A DNA stretch of 64,000 nt. Source: an uncultured Prevotella sp. (GTDB taxonomy: Bacteria > Bacteroidota > Bacteroidia > Bacteroidales > Bacteroidaceae). Position numbers and translations under genes: made by a program. Positions 9,488 to 17,013 of the stretch are shown in pieces. The number at the start of each line of letters is the position of its first letter. Position 1 is the stretch's first letter. The stretch covers positions 1 through 64,000 of the forward strand of contig CAMPYJ010000001.1 in the NCBI GenBank assembly GCA_946998205.1, read 5' to 3'. The notes under the pieces were generated by a model that was not told the origin of the DNA, did no database searches, and was given only the letters and a program-made list of their open reading frames with translations.

Positions 9488-10183
9488 TTATATACGATTA
9501 TCTAATTCCTTGTTTGGATCAAAATCATCAGGCACGCTTGTTACAACAATAGGCTTTTTCTTTTCCAACTCTTGTTGCAACAACTCGGTATTACTAATAC
9601 CCTTCTCGGTTTTTCTTTGCTTGTGATTGGCTCCTCCAAAGAATTTTTCTACTTTCACTTTACGTTGCAGCTGCATCATACCATACATGATAGCCTCTGG
9701 GCGCGGCGGGCATCCAGGTATGAAGACGTCAACGGGAACAATCTCTTCAATTCCCCTTACTACATGATAGCTGCTCTTGAACGGACCGCCGGAAATAGCA
9801 CATCCCCCCACGGCAATAACGTACTTAGGTTCTGCCATTTCATCATACAAGCGCCTAAAGGCAGCTGCCATCTTGTTGGTAATGGTACCGGCACACATGA
9901 TCAGGTCGGCTTGTCGTGGAGAATTTCGAGTTACCTCAAATCCAAATCGCGCGAAATCATAACGTGCACAGCCCACTGCCATAAACTCAATACCGCAGCA
10001 ACTGGTAGCAAAGGTCAAACTCCAAAGCGAGTTAGAACGTCCCCAGTTAATCAACTGGTCGAGCGAGCCCGTTACTACATTAACGCCACCTTCATGCAAT
10101 TCGTCAACTATTTTCTCTAACGAGTCATTATCCTTAAACTCATCATAAGGAATACTCTTGATATACGGTTTCTTTACTTCCAT
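9488..10183 (-). CDS. nuoB: NADH-quinone oxidoreductase subunit B (4Fe-4S cluster N2)
   Basis: Carries the terminal 4Fe-4S cluster (N2) that reduces quinone. From the chosen start (MEVKKPYIKS, 231 aa) the ligands fall at Cys62, Cys63, Cys128 and Cys158, in FATSCCGIEFMA, GGCAISGG and PGCPPRPEAIMYG, which matches the family spacing. An in-frame start 21 bp upstream (10204) would overlap nuoA more deeply and is less likely. With the chosen start the overlap with nuoA is 10 bp. Confidence 0.95.
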   Translation of the reverse strand: MEVKKPYIKSIPYDEFKDNDSLEKIVDELHEGGVNVVTGSLDQLINWGRSNSLWSLTFATSCCGIEFMAVGCARYDFARFGFEVTRNSPRQADLIMCAGTITNKMAAAFRRLYDEMAEPKYVIAVGGCAISGGPFKSSYHVVRGIEEIVPVDVFIPGCPPRPEAIMYGMMQLQRKVKVEKFFGGANHKQRKTEKGISNTELLQQELEKKKPIVVTSVPDDFDPNKELDNRI

Positions 10184-10524
10184 TCTAATGCTCCTTTCCG
10201 CCAAGCGTATGCCAAGCCAAATACAAGTACCAGTAAGAAGAAACCTATACTAACAAGAGCCATAGGTCCAAAGTTTTTTACTACAACCGCCCATGGATAA
10301 AGCAATACGGTTTCGATATCGAACATCAGGAAAAGGATAGCAAACAGGTAATATCCAATGTGCACGGGAAGCCATGATGAACCCCTTGTTGGAATACCAC
10401 TCTCGTATGGTTCGCCTTTTACCGTATTGTACGAACGTGGACCGATGAGCTTAGCAATAACGTAAGCCGCTACCACCAAGGTTACAGCCGTAAGTAAAAC
10501 GGTAATAAATAACGTAAAATACAT
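10174..10524 (-). CDS. nuoA: NADH-quinone oxidoreductase subunit A
   Basis: First gene of the complex I operon: a 116-residue membrane subunit with three hydrophobic helices and the conserved loop KGEPYESGIPTRGSSW between helices 1 and 2. A TAACTTTG promoter box lies about 70 bp upstream. No nuoE, nuoF or nuoG is found in or next to the operon. Confidence 0.96.
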   Translation of the reverse strand: MYFTLFITVLLTAVTLVVAAYVIAKLIGPRSYNTVKGEPYESGIPTRGSSWLPVHIGYYLFAILFLMFDIETVLLYPWAVVVKNFGPMALVSIGFFLLVLVFGLAYAWRKGALEWK

Positions 10525-10591
10525 AAAAAATTTGTATAATTATAATTGTTCTCGTTCTCAGTCGAAACGTACGCATTAAAAAAATGCGTTG

Positions 10592-10599
10592 CAAAGTTA
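10592..10599 (-). promoter_or_regulatory. nuo operon promoter -7 box
   Basis: TAACTTTG on the minus strand, matching TAnnTTTG, about 70 bp before the nuoA start. No convincing TTTG was seen 19 bp further up. A short inverted repeat (ACGCAT ... ATGCGT, 10571-10589) lies in the would-be leader. Confidence 0.5.
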
Positions 10600-10942
10600 A
10601 TCATTATTTTGAGATTTTTTACATGACATGACAAAAAAAATAGGTAAAATTGCCAACTTCAGATTGCAAAATATGATTTTCAAGTGAACCGTTTATCGTC
10701 AAGACTACTCAACTCGCATGCCACTACCATCAAATTCACTCATACAAAAACAAAAGTAGCCGGGTTCGCCAGCAGCGCATGTATTTCAAAATTTCTTTAC
10801 AAGAGACATTTGAGAACTTGAAGATTTAAGGGCGAAATATAGGCGAAATTTTCAACCAACCTCATGAGTGACGGCAAATATGCGAATTTTGCAAAGTATT
10901 GATATGTATACATTTACACAACTACCAACGGGAGACATGGAG
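10600..10942. other. Gene-free stretch between the nuo promoter and the 22-bp array
   Basis: No plausible gene, RNA or repeat was recognised here. It is AT-rich and lies between the nuo promoter and the array at 10943-11113. Confidence 0.5.
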
Positions 10943-11113
10943 GCTATCTTCATGCTTTAGGCTTCAAAAAGGGCGAAATTGACGTGTTAGAAGCATGCCA
11001 TAAGGGCGCTAATGCTGCCTTTTTGCATGATTAAAGCATGGGAATTAGCAGTTTAAAGCATGAAAATTAGCAGATTAAAGCATGGAAAGAAGGCACCAAC
11101 TCATCGTTCTGAC
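10943..11113. repeat. 22-bp-phased array 1 (TTAAAGCATG type)
   Basis: Successive 17-bp units separated by 5-bp linkers start at 10965, 10987, 11009, 11031, 11053, 11075 and 11097. The two best-conserved units are TTAAAGCATGGGAATTA and TTAAAGCATGAAAATTA with linkers GCAGT and GCAGA. Neighbouring units keep the period but are degenerate. Unit ends are C/T-A/T-A at the left and A/T-A/T-A/G at the right, comparable to the CAA...TTG ends of the other arrays. A weak unit may begin at 10943. Confidence 0.7.
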
Positions 11114-11219
11114 ACTTTCAAAAATCCTGGAACAAAGAAAACTCTGACCATTTTCCATTGCTTATCTCAATGCCTTAGCAAGGAAAAAAGACACTTGCGA
11201 ACAAGCATAAATGTTTACA

Positions 11220-11414
11220 GGGCGGTTCTATAAATTACCTCCGTAAAGTTTTTTTATGTCAGTCTTTTTATGTTTTGTCATCTTGTGGACTCTTTTTTTG
11301 GTTCAATTTGCTTGTTCGTTCAGTCGCATAGCTCGCTATACTCCTTCACTCACAAACAAATTGACCTCAAAAATAGTCTCACAACCTGTCAAAGCTAATT
11401 TATAGACCCCGCCC
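11220..11414 (+). mobile_element. Miniature inverted-repeat element, full length 195 bp (copy B)
   Basis: Left end GGGCGGTTCTATAAATTA; right end its inverse, with one change near the tip (GACCCCGCCC). Between them are CCGTAAAG plus a T-tract, GTTTTGTCATCTTG, and a nested inverted repeat (GGTTCAATTTG ... CAAATTGACC) centred on ATAGCTCGCTAT. The element is flanked by a perfect 4-bp direct repeat TACA (11216-11219 and 11415-11418), as expected of a target-site duplication. No coding capacity. Confidence 0.88.
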
Positions 11415-11523
11415 TACAAATATTTTCATATTCCTTTTTTTATGGCAAAAAATCAGAGCAAAACGCTATGAAGAAAATCAGGCGGAAGACTGAAAATGGA
11501 CGCTGCGAGAACTTACATCCTGC

Positions 11524-11571
11524 CTCAAATAGTGTCAATAAACATGGCTGCGTCCACTAACACTATTTGAG
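11524..11571. terminator. Strong inverted repeat after the orphan secreted protein gene
   Basis: A perfect 12-bp stem, CTCAAATAGTGT (11524-11535) with ACACTATTTGAG (11560-11571), and a 24-nt loop, 15 bp beyond the stop of the gene at 11587-12618. No clear T-tract follows on the minus strand, so it may be an RNA 3'-end structure rather than a classical terminator. Confidence 0.45.
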
Positions 11572-11586
11572 AAAGAGTCCAAAATA

Positions 11587-12618
11587 CTATTGCACCAGCA
11601 GCTTTTTACCGTTTACGATGTAAACGCCTCGTTGCAGGTCAGAGAGTTTTTCAACAAAAACGCGTTGTCCCGACAGCGTGTAGATTCTATTCTCGCCCAT
11701 GCGCTTTGATGTTTTCTCACTTTTCCGTATGTCAGTTGTTTTTGTTACTGGTTCAATAAGAATTACAGATGAGAGTTCCTCGGTATAGTAAGGATCGCCT
11801 GCTCCACTAAACGCGTTGTTCTTTGTATTCAGCAACCAATAGCCCAGTACCTCAGCATAGGAGTTGGCGTGCGTTCCTCTTTTGGATTTTATGAAGAACT
11901 TACCGAAAAAATTAAGCACAAACTTGGTTTGGGCATTTGCACTAGAGCGTGCCCTTTGCAACTCAAGTCCGTTGACATACTCATCAAATTCATCAGTTAC
12001 ACCGTTCACGGAGAAGTTGGTAAGCCAAGTGGGAACAGGTGTCATGACTGGGTAACTCAACCACTTGTTATCGATAGTCTTAAAAGCAACTTTTCCCTTT
12101 TTCAAGACATGAGCCGTGAAACAGGCCGACTCATCAGGCAGGTGTTTTGGTTTGACCTCATGTGTTGACAACTTACCGTTCAAATAGTCAAGCAAAAAAG
12201 TTTTTTGGTTATAGTCGAAAAACTTAATGGTGTAGCGTTTACCATCTTCAAGCATTTCTACATCATCATCATCAAGGTATGCCTGTCTGGCTTTTTCCAA
12301 TTCTTCCTTGGAGTGATTCTGAGGTGCGTTGTAGATGTTTGTTAGGGCAATTCTACTTTTGGCATTTGCCTTTGGATAACCCACACCTTTGTAACTTAGC
12401 AATAATTTCACCAACACCAAGTCTGCAGGCTGTATCGCATTGCCACTTCCTGTAGAATGAATTGCCACCGCATCGTAGGCTACATTTGCAGAGTGAGACT
12501 TTATATCCTTGCCTGCTGTTTTTTGCATGCCGATACCGTTACCAGCCGCAAATACAGCATTCCATTTGATTACAAGACATAGAAAGATAGCGCAAAATAA
12601 TTGTAATTTTGTGTTCAT
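11587..12618 (-). CDS. Secreted orphan protein, homologous to the sialidase C-terminal module, with T9SS-type tail
   Basis: 343 residues: signal peptide (about 1-25), a module at about 67-290, and a C-terminal sorting-type tail (about 307-343; IYTLSGQRV ... GVYIVNGKKLLV). The module aligns with about residues 585-808 of the sialidase at 57165-59750. Shared blocks include KGVGYPKA, FLLDY, LSYP, WLTNFS, GVTD and SKRG; I count about 90 identical positions over about 215 by eye. No sialidase catalytic domain is present. Function unknown; the tail suggests export by the type IX secretion system and attachment to or release from the cell surface. A promoter box lies at 12668-12675. Confidence 0.8.
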   Translation of the reverse strand: MNTKLQLFCAIFLCLVIKWNAVFAAGNGIGMQKTAGKDIKSHSANVAYDAVAIHSTGSGNAIQPADLVLVKLLLSYKGVGYPKANAKSRIALTNIYNAPQNHSKEELEKARQAYLDDDDVEMLEDGKRYTIKFFDYNQKTFLLDYLNGKLSTHEVKPKHLPDESACFTAHVLKKGKVAFKTIDNKWLSYPVMTPVPTWLTNFSVNGVTDEFDEYVNGLELQRARSSANAQTKFVLNFFGKFFIKSKRGTHANSYAEVLGYWLLNTKNNAFSGAGDPYYTEELSSVILIEPVTKTTDIRKSEKTSKRMGENRIYTLSGQRVFVEKLSDLQRGVYIVNGKKLLVQ

Positions 12619-12667
12619 AAATAAAAAAAATGTTGTTGTTAATTGATTAAAATATTCAAATAGCCCA

Positions 12668-12675
12668 CAAATGTA
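12668..12675 (-). promoter_or_regulatory. Promoter -7 box for the orphan secreted protein
   Basis: TACATTTG on the minus strand, about 50 bp before the start at 12618. It fits TAnnTTTG; the -33 element is not convincing. Confidence 0.45.
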
Positions 12676-12888
12676 GCTATTTTTTCTCGAAATCGTGCAA
12701 ATGGAAATAAAATTTTAAACTGAAAATTGCAAAATAGTCCAGCAAAACAAATATTCCCTAACGACAACAAGTATCAGGAATTTACCAATTCGCACCCAGC
12801 ACAAAAAAGCGGAACTCGGCATGATTGCCGCACTACAACACCTACCCATACGGCATCACCCAATGAACAGACCGTTCACCCGGGGTAC

Positions 12889-13047
12889 TTACAGCACACC
12901 GAGCACGGATGCGATGTAGACGAGAACGGCTAATAAAATCACGAATATGATGGTTTTAAACAGACAGCTGGTCACTTTTTTTATAAAAAAGATAGCCAAA
13001 GCTATGACAACGATGCAAAAGACGTACAAAAAAAAGTTGGAACTCAT
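12889..13047 (-). CDS. Small membrane protein, 52 aa
   Basis: An ATG-to-TAA frame of 52 codons encoding an almost wholly hydrophobic peptide: one helix (about 5-21), a short basic/polar turn FIKKVTSCLFK (21-31), and a second helix (about 32-52). The IKKV..CLF turn between two helices resembles small unannotated membrane proteins I recall from Bacteroidales. It lies between the RluA-type gene and the orphan secreted protein, all on the same strand. Function unknown. Confidence 0.55.
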   Translation of the reverse strand: MSSNFFLYVFCIVVIALAIFFIKKVTSCLFKTIIFVILLAVLVYIASVLGVL

Positions 13048-13121
13048 TGACTCAATTACTCTAAAAACATGTTCATACTTGCGTTTGCTACAAAACTTTC
13101 AGACATCAAATACTCATTCGT

Positions 13122-14009
13122 TTATTTAAACAACTTCCTGAAAGCTGGTGGGATCGGGGTTTCAAATTCCATCGGTCTACGAGTTACCGGATGGGTAAAA
13201 CAGAGCATATAGGCATGCAGACATAGCCTACCAAGGGGATTGTCGCCATTGCCGTACTTGAGATCTCCACACACGGGGTGCCCCATGTCAGCAGAATGGA
13301 CGCGTATCTGATTCTTTCGTCCCGTTTCCAAACGATATTCAACGAGCGAGTGTTCAGTGGTTCGGTCTAAAGTATGAAAATGAGTAATGGCAAACTTTCC
13401 GCCATTGTCTACCCGACTGGAATAGGTGAAGTACGCCTTGTTGTCTTTCAACCAACTCGTGATGACACCTTCATCATCTTCCATTTCGCCGGATACCACC
13501 GCCACATAACGGCGGTCGTACACAATGTCGTGCCAGTTGTGTTCCAATTCTTGCTCGGTCTCCATATCCTTGGCGTAAATCATCAGACCACTGGTTTCTC
13601 GATCCAACCGATGTACCACATGTGCCGTGCATTTCTGTTTGCAGTTTCTAAAATAATCATCAAGAACGCCTTTGACGTTTAATGAAGAATGTCCCGCAGC
13701 CATGGACAGGATGCCAACCTGCTTTTCAATGACGACCAAATAACGGTCTTCGTAGACAATCTTCAAATAGCGGTTTTTGAAGTTGGTGTTTTTTTTAGAC
13801 TTGCTCACTGCAATTTTCATTCCCGCCTCAAGTGGAAAATCAAACCGCGTGACGCACTTGCCATTCACGATGATGCCTTTTCCGGCCAACGTCGCTTTGA
13901 TTTTACTCCTGCTTAGGTTGGTGACATGATTCAACAACCAGTTTAACAGCGTGTCAGCTTGCACCACCTCATAGCGGTCATAACTACCTTTTACCTTATT
14001 AATATCCAT
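13122..14009 (-). CDS. RluA-family RNA pseudouridine synthase
   Basis: Converts uridine to pseudouridine in rRNA or tRNA. The 295-residue protein has an N-terminal S4-like RNA-binding region (about 15-75; LLNWLLNHVTNLSRSKIKATL) and the catalytic domain with HRLDRETSG, whose Asp is the catalytic residue. The RKNQIRVH motif and the C-terminal LCLHAYMLCFTHP segment are also typical. Which RNA site is modified cannot be told from sequence alone. Confidence 0.92.
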   Translation of the reverse strand: MDINKVKGSYDRYEVVQADTLLNWLLNHVTNLSRSKIKATLAGKGIIVNGKCVTRFDFPLEAGMKIAVSKSKKNTNFKNRYLKIVYEDRYLVVIEKQVGILSMAAGHSSLNVKGVLDDYFRNCKQKCTAHVVHRLDRETSGLMIYAKDMETEQELEHNWHDIVYDRRYVAVVSGEMEDDEGVITSWLKDNKAYFTYSSRVDNGGKFAITHFHTLDRTTEHSLVEYRLETGRKNQIRVHSADMGHPVCGDLKYGNGDNPLGRLCLHAYMLCFTHPVTRRPMEFETPIPPAFRKLFK

Positions 14010-14138
14010 CCAGTCTGCTCTTCACTCGCATGTGCGAAAGTCTTGTCATTTATCTTGAATGATTTCAGCCAAGGAAGTTTACTCCTCCATACCCATCAAA
14101 TGGCATTCGAATCATTCATCCAATCATCCCACTGCACC

Positions 14139-15026
14139 TTAAATTCTTATCTCTTTCAAGATGTCAGCCATCTTTTCTTTGGTTTTAATCGTTGTGGGTA
14201 CCAATGGCAAACGCAACACATTCTCAATGTACCCCATGTCGTTGAGCAAAGCTTTGACACCAGCAGGATTTCCGTCAACGAACAAAAGACTATATAGCTC
14301 GGTAAACATGTGGTGTATCTTCCGCGCAGGTTCGTATTCGCCTTGGAACTCAAGCCTTATCATCCTGGAAAATTCTCTTGGCAAAGCATTGCCGATGACT
14401 GATATGACACCGGCCGCACCACTGGCAATCATAGAGAACGTCAGCGCATCGTCCCCACTAATGACGTCGAACCTGTCCGGTTTACCCTTGATGATTTCGT
14501 CCACCTGCTCAAGACTTCCAGCCGCCTCTTTAATGCCGACGATGTTTTCACAATCGCAGGCCAACCGAAGCGTTGTTTCGGCTTTCATGTTGACACCCGT
14601 ACGCCCCGGCACGTTGTACATCACGACCGGAAGCGGACTGGCTGAAGCTATAGCCTTGAAATGTTGATACAATCCCTCCTGAGAGGGTTTGTTATAATAA
14701 GGACAGACACTCAAGATGCCGTCGATTCCAGTCCAGTCCGTGGTTTTAAGCTCTTCAATCACTTCTGCCGTATTGTTGCCTCCACAATATTTTAAAATTG
14801 GAACTTGTCCCTTGTTCTCCTCCTTAATTAACTCTGTAATCTTGTTTTTCTCATCCAACGTCAGACATGGCGTCTCACCTGTAGTCGCCAGGATACATAG
14901 GAAATCAACGCCTCTATCCAATTGATAGCGAATCAGTCGTTTCAACGCGGGATAATCTACTGCGCCCTCTAACGTGAAAGGGGTCACAACGGCAACACCA
15001 AGTCCTCGAAAAATGTGATATCTCAT
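14139..15026 (-). CDS. dapA: 4-hydroxy-tetrahydrodipicolinate synthase
   Basis: Condenses pyruvate with aspartate semialdehyde in the lysine/diaminopimelate pathway. The 295-residue protein is a class I aldolase-type barrel. ATTGETPCL is the carboxylate-binding motif, MYNVPGRTG supplies the catalytic Tyr, and GIKEAAG holds the Schiff-base Lys. Length is normal. A TATATTTG promoter box lies 29 bp upstream (15055-15062). Confidence 0.96.
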   Translation of the reverse strand: MRYHIFRGLGVAVVTPFTLEGAVDYPALKRLIRYQLDRGVDFLCILATTGETPCLTLDEKNKITELIKEENKGQVPILKYCGGNNTAEVIEELKTTDWTGIDGILSVCPYYNKPSQEGLYQHFKAIASASPLPVVMYNVPGRTGVNMKAETTLRLACDCENIVGIKEAAGSLEQVDEIIKGKPDRFDVISGDDALTFSMIASGAAGVISVIGNALPREFSRMIRLEFQGEYEPARKIHHMFTELYSLLFVDGNPAGVKALLNDMGYIENVLRLPLVPTTIKTKEKMADILKEIRI

Positions 15027-15054
15027 AAATGTCTTTAATCTTATGATTTAACTG

Positions 15055-15062
15055 CAAATATA
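15055..15062 (-). promoter_or_regulatory. dapA promoter -7 box
   Basis: TATATTTG on the minus strand, 29 bp before the dapA start, matching TAnnTTTG. It lies between dapA and the transporter gene, so dapA can be transcribed apart from the truA group. Confidence 0.5.
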
Positions 15063-15112
15063 GTACTTTTAGCTGATAAAGCTGATGATACGTTTGGGAA
15101 AAAACATTTTAT

Positions 15113-16036
15113 TCACGACTTACTGCCCAGGAACAAGAACACCATGCTCAACAACACCAAGGCCAAGTCGACCGCTTTTCCCTTGAGATTCTTCTCATGA
15201 AAGACAAAGGCTCCAAACAAGAAACTCACCAAAACACTGCCTCTTCGCACCATGGAAACGATGGAAATCATGGCTTCTGGCTTACTCAAGGCATAGAAAT
15301 AGACAAAGTCGGCCATGCAAAGAAATATACTGATGCCCACTATCGACCACGACCAGTGAAAAGATGTGGTACGGTGACGGGTGGGATACCATATCAGTAA
15401 CAAGACCACTCCCATCATGAAACACTGGTAAACATTATACCAACCCTGTAACATCATCTTGTCCAACCCTGCTCCACCAGCCGTTACCGGCGCCATGAGA
15501 TACTTGTCGTACAAGCCACTCACCGCTCCCAACAGTGCGGCAAGCACCAAAAGGAACAACCAGCGATTATGCTTGAAGTCTATTCCCTCTTTCTTGCCCG
15601 ACCTACTCAGCAGGTAGAACGACGTGATGGCCAGCAAAACGCCAATCCACTGATACAAGTTCAACTCTTCACCAAACACCAACATGGCACCTACAAGTAC
15701 CATCACGGGGCGTGTGGCATTGATGGGACCAACGATGGTAAGCGGAAGATGCTTCATGGCAAAATAGCCACATATCCAAGAAGACAGTACGACACAACTC
15801 TTCAGTAGGATGTATCGGTGGGCTTCCCACCCTCCGGAGGAAACATGGAAGATAGTGTTGTCCAACACACCGGTCGTTGCAGACAGGATGATGAATGGCA
15901 AAAAAATGCACGAACAGAATAGTGTGTTCAGAAATAATACAGGGATGACGGAATTACCTGACAGGGCATTTTTCTTGAAAACATCATAAAAGCCCAGCAA
16001 TAACGCCGACAAGAAGGCAAGCAGCAACCACTCCAT
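15113..16036 (-). CDS. EamA/DMT-family transporter
   Basis: 307 residues with about ten hydrophobic helices in two halves, the drug/metabolite transporter fold (two EamA repeats). Around residue 100 the segment LPLTIVGPINATRPVMVLVG matches the end of the first repeat. The substrate is not predictable. Its start codon overlaps the truA stop by 1 bp, so it is co-translated with truA. Confidence 0.88.
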   Translation of the reverse strand: MEWLLLAFLSALLLGFYDVFKKNALSGNSVIPVLFLNTLFCSCIFLPFIILSATTGVLDNTIFHVSSGGWEAHRYILLKSCVVLSSWICGYFAMKHLPLTIVGPINATRPVMVLVGAMLVFGEELNLYQWIGVLLAITSFYLLSRSGKKEGIDFKHNRWLFLLVLAALLGAVSGLYDKYLMAPVTAGGAGLDKMMLQGWYNVYQCFMMGVVLLLIWYPTRHRTTSFHWSWSIVGISIFLCMADFVYFYALSKPEAMISIVSMVRRGSVLVSFLFGAFVFHEKNLKGKAVDLALVLLSMVFLFLGSKS

Positions 16037-16767
16037 CAGTACTCTACGTCTTCTAAAAACAACGCATTGGCGGGCATGCTCTCGCCTGCTTTGGTACGGT
16101 TTCCACTCCTAACGACGGCATCAAACTCATCAAGAGTCATGCGATGACGGCCCACTTCTATCAAAGTACCAACCACGGCACGTACCATGTTGCGCAAAAA
16201 GCGATTGGCTTTGATGACAAAGTACCAAGCATCTTCGCCAACTTCCACCCATTCAGCCTGCACCACATGACACAACGTTGTCTTCACATCCGTGTTGCTT
16301 TTGCAGAAAGCACCGAAATCTTCCACCTCCATCAGATGCGACGCTGCTTCGTTCATCAATGAAAAGTCGAGCTGATAAGGCAACTGACACGAATAATGGC
16401 GCAGAAATGGATTTTTCGACAGGTGTATATAATAATGGTAGGTGCGCCACTTGGCACTGAAGCGCGCATGCATGTCCTGGTCGACGGGAATAACGTTCAA
16501 CACCGAAATGTCCCGCGGCAGCAGGCGATTGAGCTTATAGGTGAATTGTGGGGCGTTTATCTCGGCATGGAAATCAAAATGTGCAAACATCTTCCGAGCA
16601 TGCACACCAGCATCTGTCCGGCCGGCCCCTACGATCACGATGGGCTCTCTGAGAATGACAGACATGGCCTGTTGCAACTCAGCCTGCACCGAATGCCCGT
16701 TGGGTTGCACCTGCCATCCATGATAAGCAGTTCCGTCATAGCGGAAACAAATGAAGTATCGATACAT
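16036..16767 (-). CDS. truA: tRNA pseudouridine(38-40) synthase TruA
   Basis: Modifies U38-U40 of the tRNA anticodon arm. The 243-residue protein contains GRTDAGVHA with the catalytic Asp, N-terminal RYDGTAYHGWQ, and the C-terminal FLRNMVRAVVGTLIEVG motif. It is slightly shorter than many TruA proteins but complete. It is followed directly by the transporter gene with a 1-bp stop/start overlap. Confidence 0.95.
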   Translation of the reverse strand: MYRYFICFRYDGTAYHGWQVQPNGHSVQAELQQAMSVILREPIVIVGAGRTDAGVHARKMFAHFDFHAEINAPQFTYKLNRLLPRDISVLNVIPVDQDMHARFSAKWRTYHYYIHLSKNPFLRHYSCQLPYQLDFSLMNEAASHLMEVEDFGAFCKSNTDVKTTLCHVVQAEWVEVGEDAWYFVIKANRFLRNMVRAVVGTLIEVGRHRMTLDEFDAVVRSGNRTKAGESMPANALFLEDVEY

Positions 16768-16792
16768 AAAAAAGATTACCTGTTAACTTGGA

Positions 16793-16996
16793 TTATTCCG
16801 TAAATTGAGCGTCAATGCCATCCAAACCACTATTTGGAGCCTTGGAAGGAAGTACCTTTCCCAATTTCTTCTCTACGTATTTGTCTTCTTTTACCATATC
16901 ATTGTCTTTATGTTTATGCTGTGAGCATCCATTGAGAGTGTCCGTCATCGGGTCCCCTTTTTGGCCATTCCATCGGCGATGTTCCACCCATCGCAT
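16793..16996 (-). CDS. Possible small hypothetical protein
   Basis: An open frame of 67 codons fills the gap between the L,D-transpeptidase (ends 17014) and truA (starts 16767), same strand, with 17- and 25-bp spacings. The product is charged, with no clear signal peptide or known motif; an internal Met (MTDTLNGCSQ) could be the true start. The operon-like spacing is the only real support. Confidence 0.3.
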   Translation of the reverse strand: MRWVEHRRWNGQKGDPMTDTLNGCSQHKHKDNDMVKEDKYVEKKLGKVLPSKAPNSGLDGIDAQFTE

Positions 16997-17013
16997 GACT
17001 CATCCATCCTCGC

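Noticed and set aside
12727..12933. Plus-strand frame of 68 codons
   Set aside because: It overlaps the better-supported 52-aa frame on the other strand and has no recognisable features.
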